64,000 bases of DNA from contig NZ_CP050315.1 in assembly GCF_011765625.1 (NCBI RefSeq), positions 148,171 through 212,170 on the forward strand. Direction: 5' to 3'. This DNA is from Shewanella aestuarii. Lineage in GTDB: Bacteria; Pseudomonadota; Gammaproteobacteria; Enterobacterales; Shewanellaceae. Shown here piece by piece: positions 32,852 to 41,884 of the stretch (position 1 is the stretch's first letter; each line of letters starts with the position of its first letter). A program made the translations under genes and the position numbers. Below the pieces are notes generated by a model that was not told where the DNA came from, searched no databases, and saw only the letters and a list, made by a program, of their open reading frames with translations.

Positions 32852-35800
32852 TTAGCTAGCGGCTAGCATGGCATTAAATTGTTGAATGTTATGTTTCATT
32901 AAAGTCGCAAGTTTTGCGGTTTTAACGGACGCTGATAATGTTGATTTGGCCTCGCTTTTACTGACATCGCTATAAGTTAGCCATTTATCAAAGCAAGCAT
33001 GTTGGGTCAGTAAGCATGTGTTTAACGCATTTTGTAACTGTTCCATACTGTTGTTGTAACGATGCTGTATTTTTAATTCCGTATTCGCATAGGAAAGGTC
33101 TGAAATAATGCCATATCCCAAGTAAACCTGATGATTGGCATAGGCTAAGACTTGGGTTAATTGGTTTGCAACGAGACATTGATTTGCCCTATCAAAGTGC
33201 AAACTAACAAATTGACTCAGTTTATCGACCAATTCACCTGTCTTGCCACCAGCAAAGTAAGTGGCATCTTGCGCGGCGATAGATAAAGTATCACTTTGCG
33301 CCATGGCCATGAGTGTACCTAACGCATCGTGCGGTATATTTGCGAATTCAGTTAAAGTAACTTTAATCGTATTAATATGGTTTGAGAAGGCATTAAGATA
33401 GACAGAAAAGTCATCAAAATTGCCGGTGATCTCATTCGCTTCGTCCTTAACTGACAGAACAGTTAACGCCTGGTTCGGTTCGGAAATGACCTGGGCATAC
33501 TCATCGAGCCACATGCCCAATTTCTTTGCTCTTAATGCTGCATCTGGATTAAACGCGGCATACACCTGAGCGGCGAGATAGCTTTTGCTAATCTGAATAT
33601 AATGACGAACAAACTCATTTAATCTGTCTGTGACATTCATTAAAGCGATATTGCCGTTGGCATTAGCCAGTTTTTGTTTCATGTCACGACGTTCTATATG
33701 TTTGATGTAGCGAACTGCCAATAAATGATCAACTTTCTGTGCGCGATGCTCATCCATACAGATCACGTTATCGAGTGATAATAACGCTTCACGGCTGAGA
33801 TTAGCGACGTTAAATAAGCCTGCATGATGAAAGACTTCAGTGCGTTTTAATGTGTTTTGGAAATTACTGGCTAATCGGGTACTGATACTCAGGCCAGTTG
33901 TATTAGTAATCGTGTATACCGGTCCCGTTCCATAGAATTGTCGGATCGGCTTTCTATCTTTAATACGATTGGCCAATACCGTGTCATGATGCTCAAGTAA
34001 TCTTTCTATGCCGCCTTCAGACATCCATATCGCAAATAACGCCTCATCGAAGATAAAGTTCAATGATAAGTCATCGGTATCTAACTCACTGGTCCCAATA
34101 TTGATTGACTGATTAATTTGGTACGCAGGCAACCAGTAGCTAACAAGATTAATGCGCTGCTCGACTTCAGACGCACGCTCATTAGCACTATACATTTTTA
34201 ACGAAGCACGACCCGTTACATAACGGCCAGTAGATTTATCAAACACCCGTTTTCTTTCTGAGAATTGTCGGGTTTTAGTCGCTTTAAGGCGTTTTTCTTG
34301 ACTGTAATGAGCAATGGGACTGGTGAATAATACTTGGTCTGATAGTTCATGATCAGATACGCGCTTTTGCAGGTTATGGCCATGTTGTTCGAAATCCTGC
34401 TTTGCAAGCGTTAAGCATACATCGCGTAAATGCGTATTTGCATCTAAATTAATGATTTTGCTAGTTTGTAAGCATTTGACCGATAGGTTTTCTTTGCCTG
34501 TCACACTATCGCGTTGATAAGTAATGCGGATTTTTCGGGTGTTGGCACTGGTGTTTTGGCTAAATAGCTGTAAGTCATGATGCTGGTGGAACTGAACGGC
34601 AGCGTCTTGCCAATATTGCGCTAATTCAAAAGGCAAAAGTGTTTGTAAATGGGATTTATTCAGTAAGTCACCATGCTGCTTTTTGAGTTTCGCAAACGAT
34701 TGTTTGGCTGGTGTAAATAGCTGCGCAACTACGGCGTCTGGGATAGATTGAGTGCGCAGTTCCTCTTGAAACGAGATAAGGCCTTGTTGTGCGCGTTTGG
34801 CATTTAATTCAGCATTCGTCATCGGAAATGGAAGGCGTTTCCCTTTCAATACGGCCTCATAGATAGCAAGAGGACGATAAGGTAGCGCGGTGATCCCATG
34901 GAGGCTCCATAAAAGTGACAGCAATACCGCATGCTGGTGGCTAAACAAGGTAAACATCGGTCCTTTGAGCATCCGATTGGTGTACATCTCAATATATTGT
35001 TTCCGAACACTGGCGTTCAGTGAGGGGTCGGATTGAATGTCTTTAATGCCAATATCTTGATCAACTTTACCCGTATGATAGAGCGCCACGAAAGATTCAT
35101 GGATTTGTTGGCTATCCAGTGAGATTTGTGAGGCATACCATACCAACTTTTCCAAAACCGATGCTTTTAGGATATTTGGCTGAAAGAACACGTTGTTATT
35201 GCCACTGCGGTCATAGGCTCTTGCGTGAAATGCACGACAATGAATATCATCACTCACACGAGTCAGGAAATCACGAAAGCGCAATGTAGAATCACCAAAG
35301 CGTGACCACCGAACATATTCGTTTAATTCTTTAGCGCTTTTATCATCGCCCACCATACCGCATGTCACGCAGCCGAAACGGGCCACTTTCCCGCACCCGC
35401 TTTGCTTAGGTTTGTCATCTTCAGAGGCCACCAGCTCACATCGTTCATTGCTACCTTCACCATAAATAGACAATAAAAGCCCAAAATTTTCGCTATAACA
35501 GGAAATTTGGGTGCCAGGTAAACATTTGTTGATAGCGTTAGTCCCAGCATGGGTTAAATAAGCGATGACATCATCAAGCACCCAATGTCCAATCGGCGCA
35601 AAACGAAACACTTTTCCTGAATGCCCTTCTGCTTTTATTTGATCAAGCAATGCTTCCGCTTTAAGTGACTTTACGCCTTGTTTAGACATATTGTTGCTTC
35701 TGCGTGAAGATTCGTCGGAACGCTGCCCAGCAACAGAAACCCACGGCGCCATTTGGTATTTTTCGGGTAAACCTGCTTTTATCGCTTTAAGGGCGCGAAT

Positions 35801-36262
35801 ATTGGTATCTACTTTAAAGATTTTAGAGCAATCTGCCGAGCGACCTGACGATGCGGTAGCAAATAATTTTTGGGCATTGGCAAATAAGATCATCAGTTGA
35901 TGATGAAACGGGGGAGTAACGATTTTTGCGTAAAGATTAATCCCTAGCGCTTCACAACGTTTGATCACATTTTGATGCGCGTAATCGACATAGCACTGAA
36001 TAGGTTCAGGCTCTAGCAAGGTATCGACAGTTAACACGACCAAAGGGTGATCTTGTGCAATCACCCCAGCGTTAAGCGCCCTACCCATGGCTTCAATGGC
36101 GGCATTGGTGATAGAGGTGGAGTCTTTACCGTGAGAAGTTGAGATCTGCAAACAAACACCGGCCTTTAATAGCGTCATGTATTCAGCGATTAGCGCTTCA
36201 CTGAGCTGATATGCATGTTTTGCAACCTCTGCCTTGTGGGAACCTAAATCAAATATTTGCAT
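32852..36262 (-). CDS. DndC-like PP-loop protein with large C-terminal extension, 1136 aa
   Basis: The first 350 residues match the DndC/PAPS-reductase type of ATP pyrophosphatase used in DNA phosphorothioation: a PP-loop SHGKDST (43-49, His replacing the second residue of SGGKDS), VDTLLEPEPI, GQRSDESSRRS, WVLDDVIAYL, and the Fe-S type cluster CGKVARFGCVTCGMVGDDKS. The remaining 780 residues, far beyond DndC length, are helical and unrecognised. ATG at 36262 (MQIFDLG) is preferred to 36322 because it places the start after the promoter. The protein may insert sulphur or a related group into DNA or RNA. It is divergent from the DndB-like gene, and dndD and dndE are missing; dndA/iscS could be supplied by the chromosome. 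Confidence 0.8.
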   Translation of the reverse strand: MQIFDLGSHKAEVAKHAYQLSEALIAEYMTLLKAGVCLQISTSHGKDSTSITNAAIEAMGRALNAGVIAQDHPLVVLTVDTLLEPEPIQCYVDYAHQNVIKRCEALGINLYAKIVTPPFHHQLMILFANAQKLFATASSGRSADCSKIFKVDTNIRALKAIKAGLPEKYQMAPWVSVAGQRSDESSRRSNNMSKQGVKSLKAEALLDQIKAEGHSGKVFRFAPIGHWVLDDVIAYLTHAGTNAINKCLPGTQISCYSENFGLLLSIYGEGSNERCELVASEDDKPKQSGCGKVARFGCVTCGMVGDDKSAKELNEYVRWSRFGDSTLRFRDFLTRVSDDIHCRAFHARAYDRSGNNNVFFQPNILKASVLEKLVWYASQISLDSQQIHESFVALYHTGKVDQDIGIKDIQSDPSLNASVRKQYIEMYTNRMLKGPMFTLFSHQHAVLLSLLWSLHGITALPYRPLAIYEAVLKGKRLPFPMTNAELNAKRAQQGLISFQEELRTQSIPDAVVAQLFTPAKQSFAKLKKQHGDLLNKSHLQTLLPFELAQYWQDAAVQFHQHHDLQLFSQNTSANTRKIRITYQRDSVTGKENLSVKCLQTSKIINLDANTHLRDVCLTLAKQDFEQHGHNLQKRVSDHELSDQVLFTSPIAHYSQEKRLKATKTRQFSERKRVFDKSTGRYVTGRASLKMYSANERASEVEQRINLVSYWLPAYQINQSINIGTSELDTDDLSLNFIFDEALFAIWMSEGGIERLLEHHDTVLANRIKDRKPIRQFYGTGPVYTITNTTGLSISTRLASNFQNTLKRTEVFHHAGLFNVANLSREALLSLDNVICMDEHRAQKVDHLLAVRYIKHIERRDMKQKLANANGNIALMNVTDRLNEFVRHYIQISKSYLAAQVYAAFNPDAALRAKKLGMWLDEYAQVISEPNQALTVLSVKDEANEITGNFDDFSVYLNAFSNHINTIKVTLTEFANIPHDALGTLMAMAQSDTLSIAAQDATYFAGGKTGELVDKLSQFVSLHFDRANQCLVANQLTQVLAYANHQVYLGYGIISDLSYANTELKIQHRYNNSMEQLQNALNTCLLTQHACFDKWLTYSDVSKSEAKSTLSASVKTAKLATLMKHNIQQFNAMLAAS

Positions 36263-36293
36263 GATAGTAGCCGGGAAGTTAAATGTTGAACCC

Positions 36294-36394
36294 AATATAA
36301 CAATATCAACTGAGGGTTGCAACCTTTACGTGATACTTATATCAATTAAGAGTTGCAATGGTTCGACTGTTGATTTAGTATCAATTAAAAGTTG
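36294..36394. promoter_or_regulatory. Divergent promoter region with three 16-bp boxes
   Basis: The leftward promoter has TTGCAA (36317-36322) and TATATT (36294-36299), 17 bp apart, with a variant box TATCAACTGAGGGTTG (36304-36319) covering its spacer. The rightward promoter has TTGCAA (36353-36358) and TAGTAT (36376-36381), 17 bp apart. Boxes at 36340-36355 and 36379-36394 cover its -35 and its -10/start. Both genes are thus probably controlled together by the same factor. Confidence 0.7.
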
Positions 36395-36412
36395 TCAAAT
36401 AGGGGTTTAACC

Positions 36413-37588
36413 ATGGAACATCTAGAACGCGAAATACACATTCCAAAATACGCCATTACCGCCGATTCTGATTTAACCATGCTGGTGGTTGAAGGCAAAG
36501 AAGGCATTGGTAGTACATTCAGCACAAAATTAAGCTTCGATGAATGTGAACGATTTATCGATATTGAAGATGAAAGCATCCCCGAGCGAGAACGATTACA
36601 GCGAAATGCCGATAAGGGTCGGGTCAATGGCATACGAGATTATCTGATTAATCGTGATAACACGTTTTTCCCAAGTGTGATTTTGGTTGTATCATCATTG
36701 GAATTGGTGCCAGTAGAAGTGGGTTTCGGTGAAGTTCGAGTCCATAAAGCCACGTTAAAAGCCAATGTGGATCGACTATTAATCGATGGCCAAGGACGCT
36801 TAACGGGTATTCGACAAGCGCTTAAAGTCAGACCTGAGTTAGCTTCACATCATCTTGATGTAAAAATAGTCGTGCTGAATACAGCCAAAATCAGAGATTC
36901 AGCAAAATTTGTTACGCAAATATTTGCAGACTTGCATCTCAATCTGAAAAAACCAAATGCAAGTCAATCTATCTGGTTTGATAGTGAAACCAATCTAAAC
37001 CGTTTAACGAATGATGTACTAGAAACCACAGAGCGAATGGGTATCCCTTTTGCCGACTCGGTAGCGGTCAATGGGAAATTGTCTTGTGGCCAGATTTTTA
37101 CGCTAGCCAATGTGACCGATTTTATTTCTATTATGGCAGCGTCCAGTACCAGCAAAAAATCCGTGAATGCCGTGTTAAATGATACAGATAATTACGATCT
37201 GTATAGGGTTCTCGTCGCGCAATACATACAAGCTATTTATCACACGCTGCCCTTACAAGAGGTCCATGATGCCGATGATGCGCAATGGAAGTCAGCATTA
37301 AATAACCAAATATTACTTTGCGCCATCGGGTTAAAAGCATTGGCTTGGGTTGGAAGATCGATTATAGAAGATGCGTTAGCTAATGATCGCACCCAACTAG
37401 ACTTTACGCCGCTCAACAAACTGCACGACTTACCGTTGTCCGATAAGGCGAATGAATTGTGGTTAAAAAAAGGGATTTTTAATAAGGATGTCGATGGCAA
37501 AATTAAAATAGTTAAAGGCTCTGAAAAACGGTTAGCCGCCGTTCTATGTCAATCAATCCGTCTGCTCCCAGCAGCAGAATTGGTATAA
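36413..37588 (+). CDS. DndB-like DGQ-motif protein, 391 aa
   Basis: The motif IDGQGRLTGIRQAL (about residues 123-136) is the signature of DndB/DGQHR proteins, here with Gly in place of His. DndB is the regulatory and modification-linked partner in phosphorothioation systems and can act as a transcription repressor. Upstream strands (TFFPSVILVVSS) and downstream helices (KFVTQIFADLHLNLKKPNASQ) fit the family, as does the length. ATG at 36413 follows AGGGGTTTAACC. It is divergent from the DndC-like gene under shared boxes and is followed 11 bp later by a small gene. Confidence 0.82.
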   Translation: MEHLEREIHIPKYAITADSDLTMLVVEGKEGIGSTFSTKLSFDECERFIDIEDESIPERERLQRNADKGRVNGIRDYLINRDNTFFPSVILVVSSLELVPVEVGFGEVRVHKATLKANVDRLLIDGQGRLTGIRQALKVRPELASHHLDVKIVVLNTAKIRDSAKFVTQIFADLHLNLKKPNASQSIWFDSETNLNRLTNDVLETTERMGIPFADSVAVNGKLSCGQIFTLANVTDFISIMAASSTSKKSVNAVLNDTDNYDLYRVLVAQYIQAIYHTLPLQEVHDADDAQWKSALNNQILLCAIGLKALAWVGRSIIEDALANDRTQLDFTPLNKLHDLPLSDKANELWLKKGIFNKDVDGKIKIVKGSEKRLAAVLCQSIRLLPAAELV

Positions 37589-37599
37589 GGAGGCAGTAT

Positions 37600-37908
37600 A
37601 TGCAAATCTTTGACTTAAAGACGACACGTTGCCCTGAAGCCATGATTTACGTGCGACGCGCCTTAAGCAGTGCAATAAGTGATAATTTTAAAGGTGATCT
37701 TCAATTACGCACGATTGAGCAAAGTATGAAAAGAGATCTCCCGTATTATCTTGCACAATTAGAGCATTCTGACGTAAAGCTGATCAGTGCTATCACATCG
37801 CCATTAGAGGAAAGCGTGAAAGAACGATGGCTAGAAGATGCGGAAGCGATAGAAGATGATTTACTAAACATTGACGAGCAAATTATTTTTAACATTAAAT
37901 TCAGTTAA
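37600..37908 (+). CDS. Small module protein sharing N-terminus with DndC-like protein, 102 aa
   Basis: The protein starts MQIFDL, exactly as the DndC-like protein does, and is then unlike it. It is helical and acidic at the C-terminus (EDAEAIEDDLLNIDEQ). AAGGAGG 6 bases before the ATG is the best ribosome site in the region, and the gap to the DndB-like gene is 11 bp, so it is in the same operon. The shared N-terminus might be a docking peptide for a common partner. No known DndE motif is visible. Confidence 0.75.
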   Translation: MQIFDLKTTRCPEAMIYVRRALSSAISDNFKGDLQLRTIEQSMKRDLPYYLAQLEHSDVKLISAITSPLEESVKERWLEDAEAIEDDLLNIDEQIIFNIKFS

Positions 37909-38026
37909 TTACGAAGCTTTACATCTTATTTAACCTTTATGCGGCTATTTTTTTGCCATCCAATAGTGCTTTTAAGGTTAAATTAATGTACTTTAAAGGT
38001 ACTCGATCTATCTATTGGGGTGTGCT

Positions 38027-38545
38027 ATGGGACATGCAAGAATCAAAATAAAGCGACGACACAGCTCGATACTAAAAGGGTTGTATGCCTTTACGACACA
38101 ATTTCACTTGATGTTGATAGCAAAAATCGCCCGAAAAGAAAAAACCCTCGCACTACTTTTTGGCCGATTAAGATATTGCCGATTTCTCTTCGATGAAGAG
38201 ATCACCAAAGAAAATTATATTCGCAATTGGTATTTAACCAGACGTTCACTAGACGATCTAATTGTGATGTATGCCATATCCGAACCCCACTCAGGAGCAT
38301 ACACATTCAAGCTGCTCAAAAAGATTGTTGAGCTGTACACCTGCACCGAAAAAAACGTCAAAACAGAGTTGAGTGATGAAAAACTCAATGAAGAATGGCT
38401 GTGGATGCGGCGTTCACTGTCAGTGTTATTGTTGCAAGAACCTAACGAAGTAACGCCGTATGCGAAACGATACCTGGCTAAAATAAAAGAAGATGAAAAG
38501 AGCTATTTTAAAATTCCATATTTAAAGTTACTGAAAACTGAATAA
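38027..38545 (+). CDS. Hypothetical basic protein, 172 aa
   Basis: I do not recognise it. It has a highly basic N-terminus (RIKIKRRHSSILKGL), then helices with many Arg, Leu and Trp, and no signal peptide. ATG at 38027 follows GGGGTGTGCT. It lies 118 bp after the DndB operon and may be transcribed separately. It is convergent with the 142-aa gene, the two stop codons almost touching. Confidence 0.65.
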   Translation: MGHARIKIKRRHSSILKGLYAFTTQFHLMLIAKIARKEKTLALLFGRLRYCRFLFDEEITKENYIRNWYLTRRSLDDLIVMYAISEPHSGAYTFKLLKKIVELYTCTEKNVKTELSDEKLNEEWLWMRRSLSVLLLQEPNEVTPYAKRYLAKIKEDEKSYFKIPYLKLLKTE

Positions 38546-38546
38546 C

Positions 38547-38975
38547 TTATCCTTCTTTGCCTAGCATAGCATCTGCTCGGCCTTTGGACCAAAATCGCTG
38601 AGTCATATCTATCACGGCTATGCGTTCGGCAATCGACCAGCTGGCAACCTTGCTGTGCAACTTCTCAAGCGTGGTATCTGCGTTTTCGATTAACTCCCCT
38701 ATTGTAGCGTCGTATTTAAAGCCTTCAGCTAACTGCCACTCAATGCTTTGTGCTTCAAGTTTAATGTTGTCATTTAGCATGTGACCATTGTATAGCGACG
38801 CAAAGACTAGCGCTTCTTGCTCTGATAACTCTGGCATAACATTCTCAATTAACAGGTTGTAGCGATGCGCAAGCGCGTTAAGTGAGCCTGAATAATTTGG
38901 CTCGCCATAAGGCGATAGAAGATAACAGAGGCGTTCTGCCTCGTCTGATAATCTGACTGATTTTTTAATGCTCAT
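38547..38975 (-). CDS. Hypothetical protein, 142 aa
   Basis: I do not recognise it. The start at 38975 (MSIKKSVRLSDEAERLC) follows AAGGATTCAAAA; the longer frame to 39071 runs into the upstream gap. The N-terminus (SVRLSDEAERLCYLL) resembles the strand-helix start of small DNA-binding proteins, but the rest is a helical acidic domain. It ends immediately before the stop of the convergent gene. It is probably cotranscribed with the 169-aa gene, 55 bp upstream. Confidence 0.65.
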   Translation of the reverse strand: MSIKKSVRLSDEAERLCYLLSPYGEPNYSGSLNALAHRYNLLIENVMPELSEQEALVFASLYNGHMLNDNIKLEAQSIEWQLAEGFKYDATIGELIENADTTLEKLHSKVASWSIAERIAVIDMTQRFWSKGRADAMLGKEG

Positions 38976-39030
38976 TTTTGAATCCTTAATAGCCGCTATC
39001 GCGGCCATGTTTAATTCTGATGATATAGTT

Positions 39031-39540
39031 CTACATATCATCTTTGATACAGGCCAAGCCTGTTTGCTCATCTATGTCGTATGCTTCGGGGTCATCGCAA
39101 AGATTAAGCTCATACGCATAACTCTGAGCCATGCCGTTGTTGTCCATAAGTTCATCATAAGCTGCTCTAATACAAGCTATGCTTTCAATGTTAGGGCATA
39201 CTTCTTGCCATTCACTAATAATTTCCGCTTGTTGCTCGGCAGGCATTGATTCCATTTCATCAATATCACAAGCATACAGCCCGTTTAGTGACTCTAAAAA
39301 AGGGTCAGTACCACCTGCTTCTGACAGTTCAATTTCAGCACTCGGTAATGATACGTCATTGTTGAAGTAACTAAGGCCGCTTTGATATACAGCGTTATAA
39401 TCTTTACCGTGGATCTTGATAACGTTGAAAATATCAATGTTATGCCTAACGTAGTCGCGATGATTGTGATTGCCGTGAACTTCAGTTGAGTGAAGAATGT
39501 GGTCAAAGTAGGTGGTGGTGATGTCTTTTGAAGTGATCAT
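39031..39540 (-). CDS. Hypothetical protein, 169 aa
   Basis: I do not recognise it. The start at 39540 follows AAGGAATTTGGCT. The protein is acidic, with a His-rich segment near the N-terminus (HSTEVHGNHNHRDYVRHN) that could bind metal and a Cys-containing C-terminal part. Its promoter and leader (39552-39648) are a duplicate of those before the 252-aa gene, so the two genes are probably expressed together. Confidence 0.65.
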   Translation of the reverse strand: MITSKDITTTYFDHILHSTEVHGNHNHRDYVRHNIDIFNVIKIHGKDYNAVYQSGLSYFNNDVSLPSAEIELSEAGGTDPFLESLNGLYACDIDEMESMPAEQQAEIISEWQEVCPNIESIACIRAAYDELMDNNGMAQSYAYELNLCDDPEAYDIDEQTGLACIKDDM

Positions 39541-39547
39541 AGCCAAA

Positions 39548-39648
39548 TTCCTTACATTATGCCTTGCAGATGCGAGCTTCTTTGTTGATGTGCTAAGTGA
39601 ACAATTAAAGCTTATCGCACTCTTGTCGCACCTGCAAGCTTTTCTTAT
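39548..39648 (-). repeat. Duplicated promoter-leader, copy 1
   Basis: About 100 bp match 40426-40525 with scattered changes. On the minus strand it contains TTGCAG, a 17-bp spacer with repeated GTGCGA, and a weak -10 TAAGCT. It ends in the leader before the ATG at 39540 with the same AAGGAATTT ribosome site as the other copy. Confidence 0.75.
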
Positions 39649-39659
39649 CGAGTTGCTGG

Positions 39660-40418
39660 TTAAATGTTGACTGAGTAGTTGTAAGCATTGGCTAAAACCC
39701 GAAGCTCATTGATGTATGGCGATGCGAGAGATGGGCATTTTCTTACTGCCTCTTCTATCTGTCTTGGGGTATAGGCGTTTTTTATGCTTAGTCCGAAATC
39801 ATCACAGAAAGACTTAATGCCTGCGTCACAAAAGCCGAGCTTTTTGCAGTCTTTCCACGACACTTTTTCAGCGGCAAATTTAACGCCATTGGCTGATGCG
39901 CGAATTTTTTTGAACAGGCCTTTAAGTAGGTTTGCTTTCTTGTCATCGTGATAAGTTACGCCCATTGGCGAGACAATCACATAGTCAACGGGTGCTTTTA
40001 GTAGTGTTCTTTCGTAGATCTTAAAGCCGCGAACCGTTCTGATTAACTTTGCATCAAACGCTTTGTGCAAGCGGATAGTTAGCGGTAATGTTGAATTTTT
40101 TGGTTCTAAGCCAGCCTCAACAACTGCATTTTCAAGATAATTACCTGACCAGCTATTAACGTAGACTCGCTTAGATGTAACGCCACGGCCACACTTTCGA
40201 GAAAACGTAACATAGCGACCGATTACAGTGTATTTGGGTCCGTACTTGCGATGCCAACCTTTTGAGTAGCAATTTCTATCTTCGTCAATATCCTGATGCG
40301 TTTTGACTGTCCATGTGTTTAACTTAATTTCTTCTGCAGTCAGGCGCCCATAGTTGTGATCTTTAATGTCTAGCTTAGATTTGATTTCAGATAGTGCGAT
40401 AAATGTTGAGTTGTTCAT
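39660..40418 (-). CDS. Hypothetical basic protein, 252 aa
   Basis: I do not recognise it. The start at 40418 (MNNSTFIALSEIK) follows AAGGAATTTAAAA. It is rich in Lys, Arg and Tyr, with beta-type centre segments (YTVIGRYVTFSRKCGRG, YVIVSPMGVTYHDDK) and a helical C-terminus. The basic charge suggests nucleic-acid binding but no motif supports this. It lies between the cytosine methyltransferase and the 169-aa gene, on the same strand, with its own promoter copy. Confidence 0.65.
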   Translation of the reverse strand: MNNSTFIALSEIKSKLDIKDHNYGRLTAEEIKLNTWTVKTHQDIDEDRNCYSKGWHRKYGPKYTVIGRYVTFSRKCGRGVTSKRVYVNSWSGNYLENAVVEAGLEPKNSTLPLTIRLHKAFDAKLIRTVRGFKIYERTLLKAPVDYVIVSPMGVTYHDDKKANLLKGLFKKIRASANGVKFAAEKVSWKDCKKLGFCDAGIKSFCDDFGLSIKNAYTPRQIEEAVRKCPSLASPYINELRVLANAYNYSVNI

Positions 40419-40425
40419 TTTTAAA

Positions 40426-40525
40426 TTCCTTACATTATGCCCTGCAGATGCGAGCGTCTTTGTTGATATGCTAAGTGAACAATTAAAGTATATCGCACCC
40501 TTGTCGCACCCGCAAGTTTTTCTTA
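40426..40525 (-). repeat. Duplicated promoter-leader, copy 2
   Basis: Partner of 39548-39648. On the minus strand TTGCGG, a 17-bp spacer and TATACT form a better promoter than in copy 1. It begins at the very stop of the cytosine methyltransferase gene. Confidence 0.75.
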
Positions 40526-41884
40526 TCAATTTGTCAATACATCGCGTAGCAAACATTGAAATATCCCGAAGGCCTGCAAGAAATCCACGCCCTGCCCTAG
40601 CCCTTCATAGGCTGTTGAATCACATACATTTTGAATGAGGTGTGCAGGTACACTCTGCGCTCTGGCTAATTCTGATGGTGTGAGTAAACGCATCGTATTG
40701 TTGGGACCGGCAATGTGGCATTCAGTAGCTCGGTCTTTTTGGTACCCCTTGCCGATTGTACCTATTCTTTGAGTGATGTTTGGGTCAACGAGGTTAAAGC
40801 CAAAGCCTTTACCTGCTGCTTTATTGACTGCGGCTTTGCGAATTTTTTCTTTTGTTGACTTCCACATATTCGAGGCATGAGGAATGCAATCAAGAAGGGA
40901 TGCCAGATTGCTGTATTTGGGTGCAAATTTTGGAAAGTTAGCCAAATCAACAGTTGGCAAGTTTTGGGATGTGGCGACAAACCAATAACGCTCTCGATTC
41001 TCAAAAGAATTCGTTTGTTCAGAGCTGAGCGTCCTTTCTGCTATGTTGTAGCCGTACATGGCCAGCAAGCTTTTTAACAGCACATAGGTTGCAGAATGCA
41101 TTGCTGGTACAACATTCTCGCTGACCAAGATAGAGGGGTTGCATGCGTCAATGATCTTAATTAAACCGAAGACTGCGGTTGCGTCGGTAGCATGTTCCTC
41201 TGGGATCTTAATACGGTTTTTGGAACGCCCAGAAAGGCTCATGCCGCTGCAAGGTAAGCTAAAAGAAAGAATATCGACATAATCAAGCAATTCTGGCTCG
41301 ATTTCTTCTAGACTGGCTTCGAAAATTTTGGTGGTACCATCGATTGCGTGATTGTTTTGAGTCAATAGATCAAGATACTTGCGCTCTCTGTCTACAACAA
41401 ACTTCGTTTTGCAATGAAGTTGAGAACTCAAAGCATCATGACCTGCAGCTGCGCTAACACCGATACCCACACAAACGACACCTTTGGTTATTTCACCATT
41501 AGTCACATTGCGTTTTAAGCGTGCTTCACGCTCTTCAATTTTGCAATCTAGATGATGTATCGAAATGTGGATTTCATTTTCGTAAAAATCTACGCGAACC
41601 TTAGTTGCTTGTCCCGTGATATCGATTAACTTTGATTTGGCCAGCTCGATAATGGGCGTCACAATCTTTGTTTTGTTGTTAACCCTGCCAGAGACAAAGC
41701 GGCAGTTTTCATTAGGCGTATCAAGCAATCGTAAAACGATAGTGCGCGTATCTATATTAAAAACGGTTTCAAAGGGCTGACCTTTGTGAAAGTTTGACGC
41801 GGTTAAATTGCCGCCCTGCAACCAAATTCTTGGCACACCTTTGTTTGTACCCACTTTGTAATAGCCATGCTGCTTTGCTCTCAT
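40526..41884 (-). CDS. Divergent DNA cytosine-C5 methyltransferase, 452 aa
   Basis: The C5-methyltransferase motifs appear in order after an unusual N-terminal domain of about 145 residues: motif I (VGIGVSAAAGHDAL), motif IV SLPCSGMSLSG with the catalytic Cys (PCS rather than PCQ), motif VI SENV, motif VIII ENRERYWFVA, and motifs IX/X LLTPSELARAQSVP with GLGQGVDFLQAF in place of QIGNSVP. It probably methylates cytosine in DNA to avoid restriction. ATG at 41884 is preferred to a TTG at 41896; the GTTGGGG leader is shared with the adenine methyltransferase gene. No cognate endonuclease is seen. The promoter lies at 41930-41959. Confidence 0.85.
   Translation of the reverse strand: MRAKQHGYYKVGTNKGVPRIWLQGGNLTASNFHKGQPFETVFNIDTRTIVLRLLDTPNENCRFVSGRVNNKTKIVTPIIELAKSKLIDITGQATKVRVDFYENEIHISIHHLDCKIEEREARLKRNVTNGEITKGVVCVGIGVSAAAGHDALSSQLHCKTKFVVDRERKYLDLLTQNNHAIDGTTKIFEASLEEIEPELLDYVDILSFSLPCSGMSLSGRSKNRIKIPEEHATDATAVFGLIKIIDACNPSILVSENVVPAMHSATYVLLKSLLAMYGYNIAERTLSSEQTNSFENRERYWFVATSQNLPTVDLANFPKFAPKYSNLASLLDCIPHASNMWKSTKEKIRKAAVNKAAGKGFGFNLVDPNITQRIGTIGKGYQKDRATECHIAGPNNTMRLLTPSELARAQSVPAHLIQNVCDSTAYEGLGQGVDFLQAFGIFQCLLRDVLTN

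Noticed and set aside
37600..37908. DndE identity for the small module protein
   Set aside because: The size is close to DndE but no DndE-like sequence pattern is visible.
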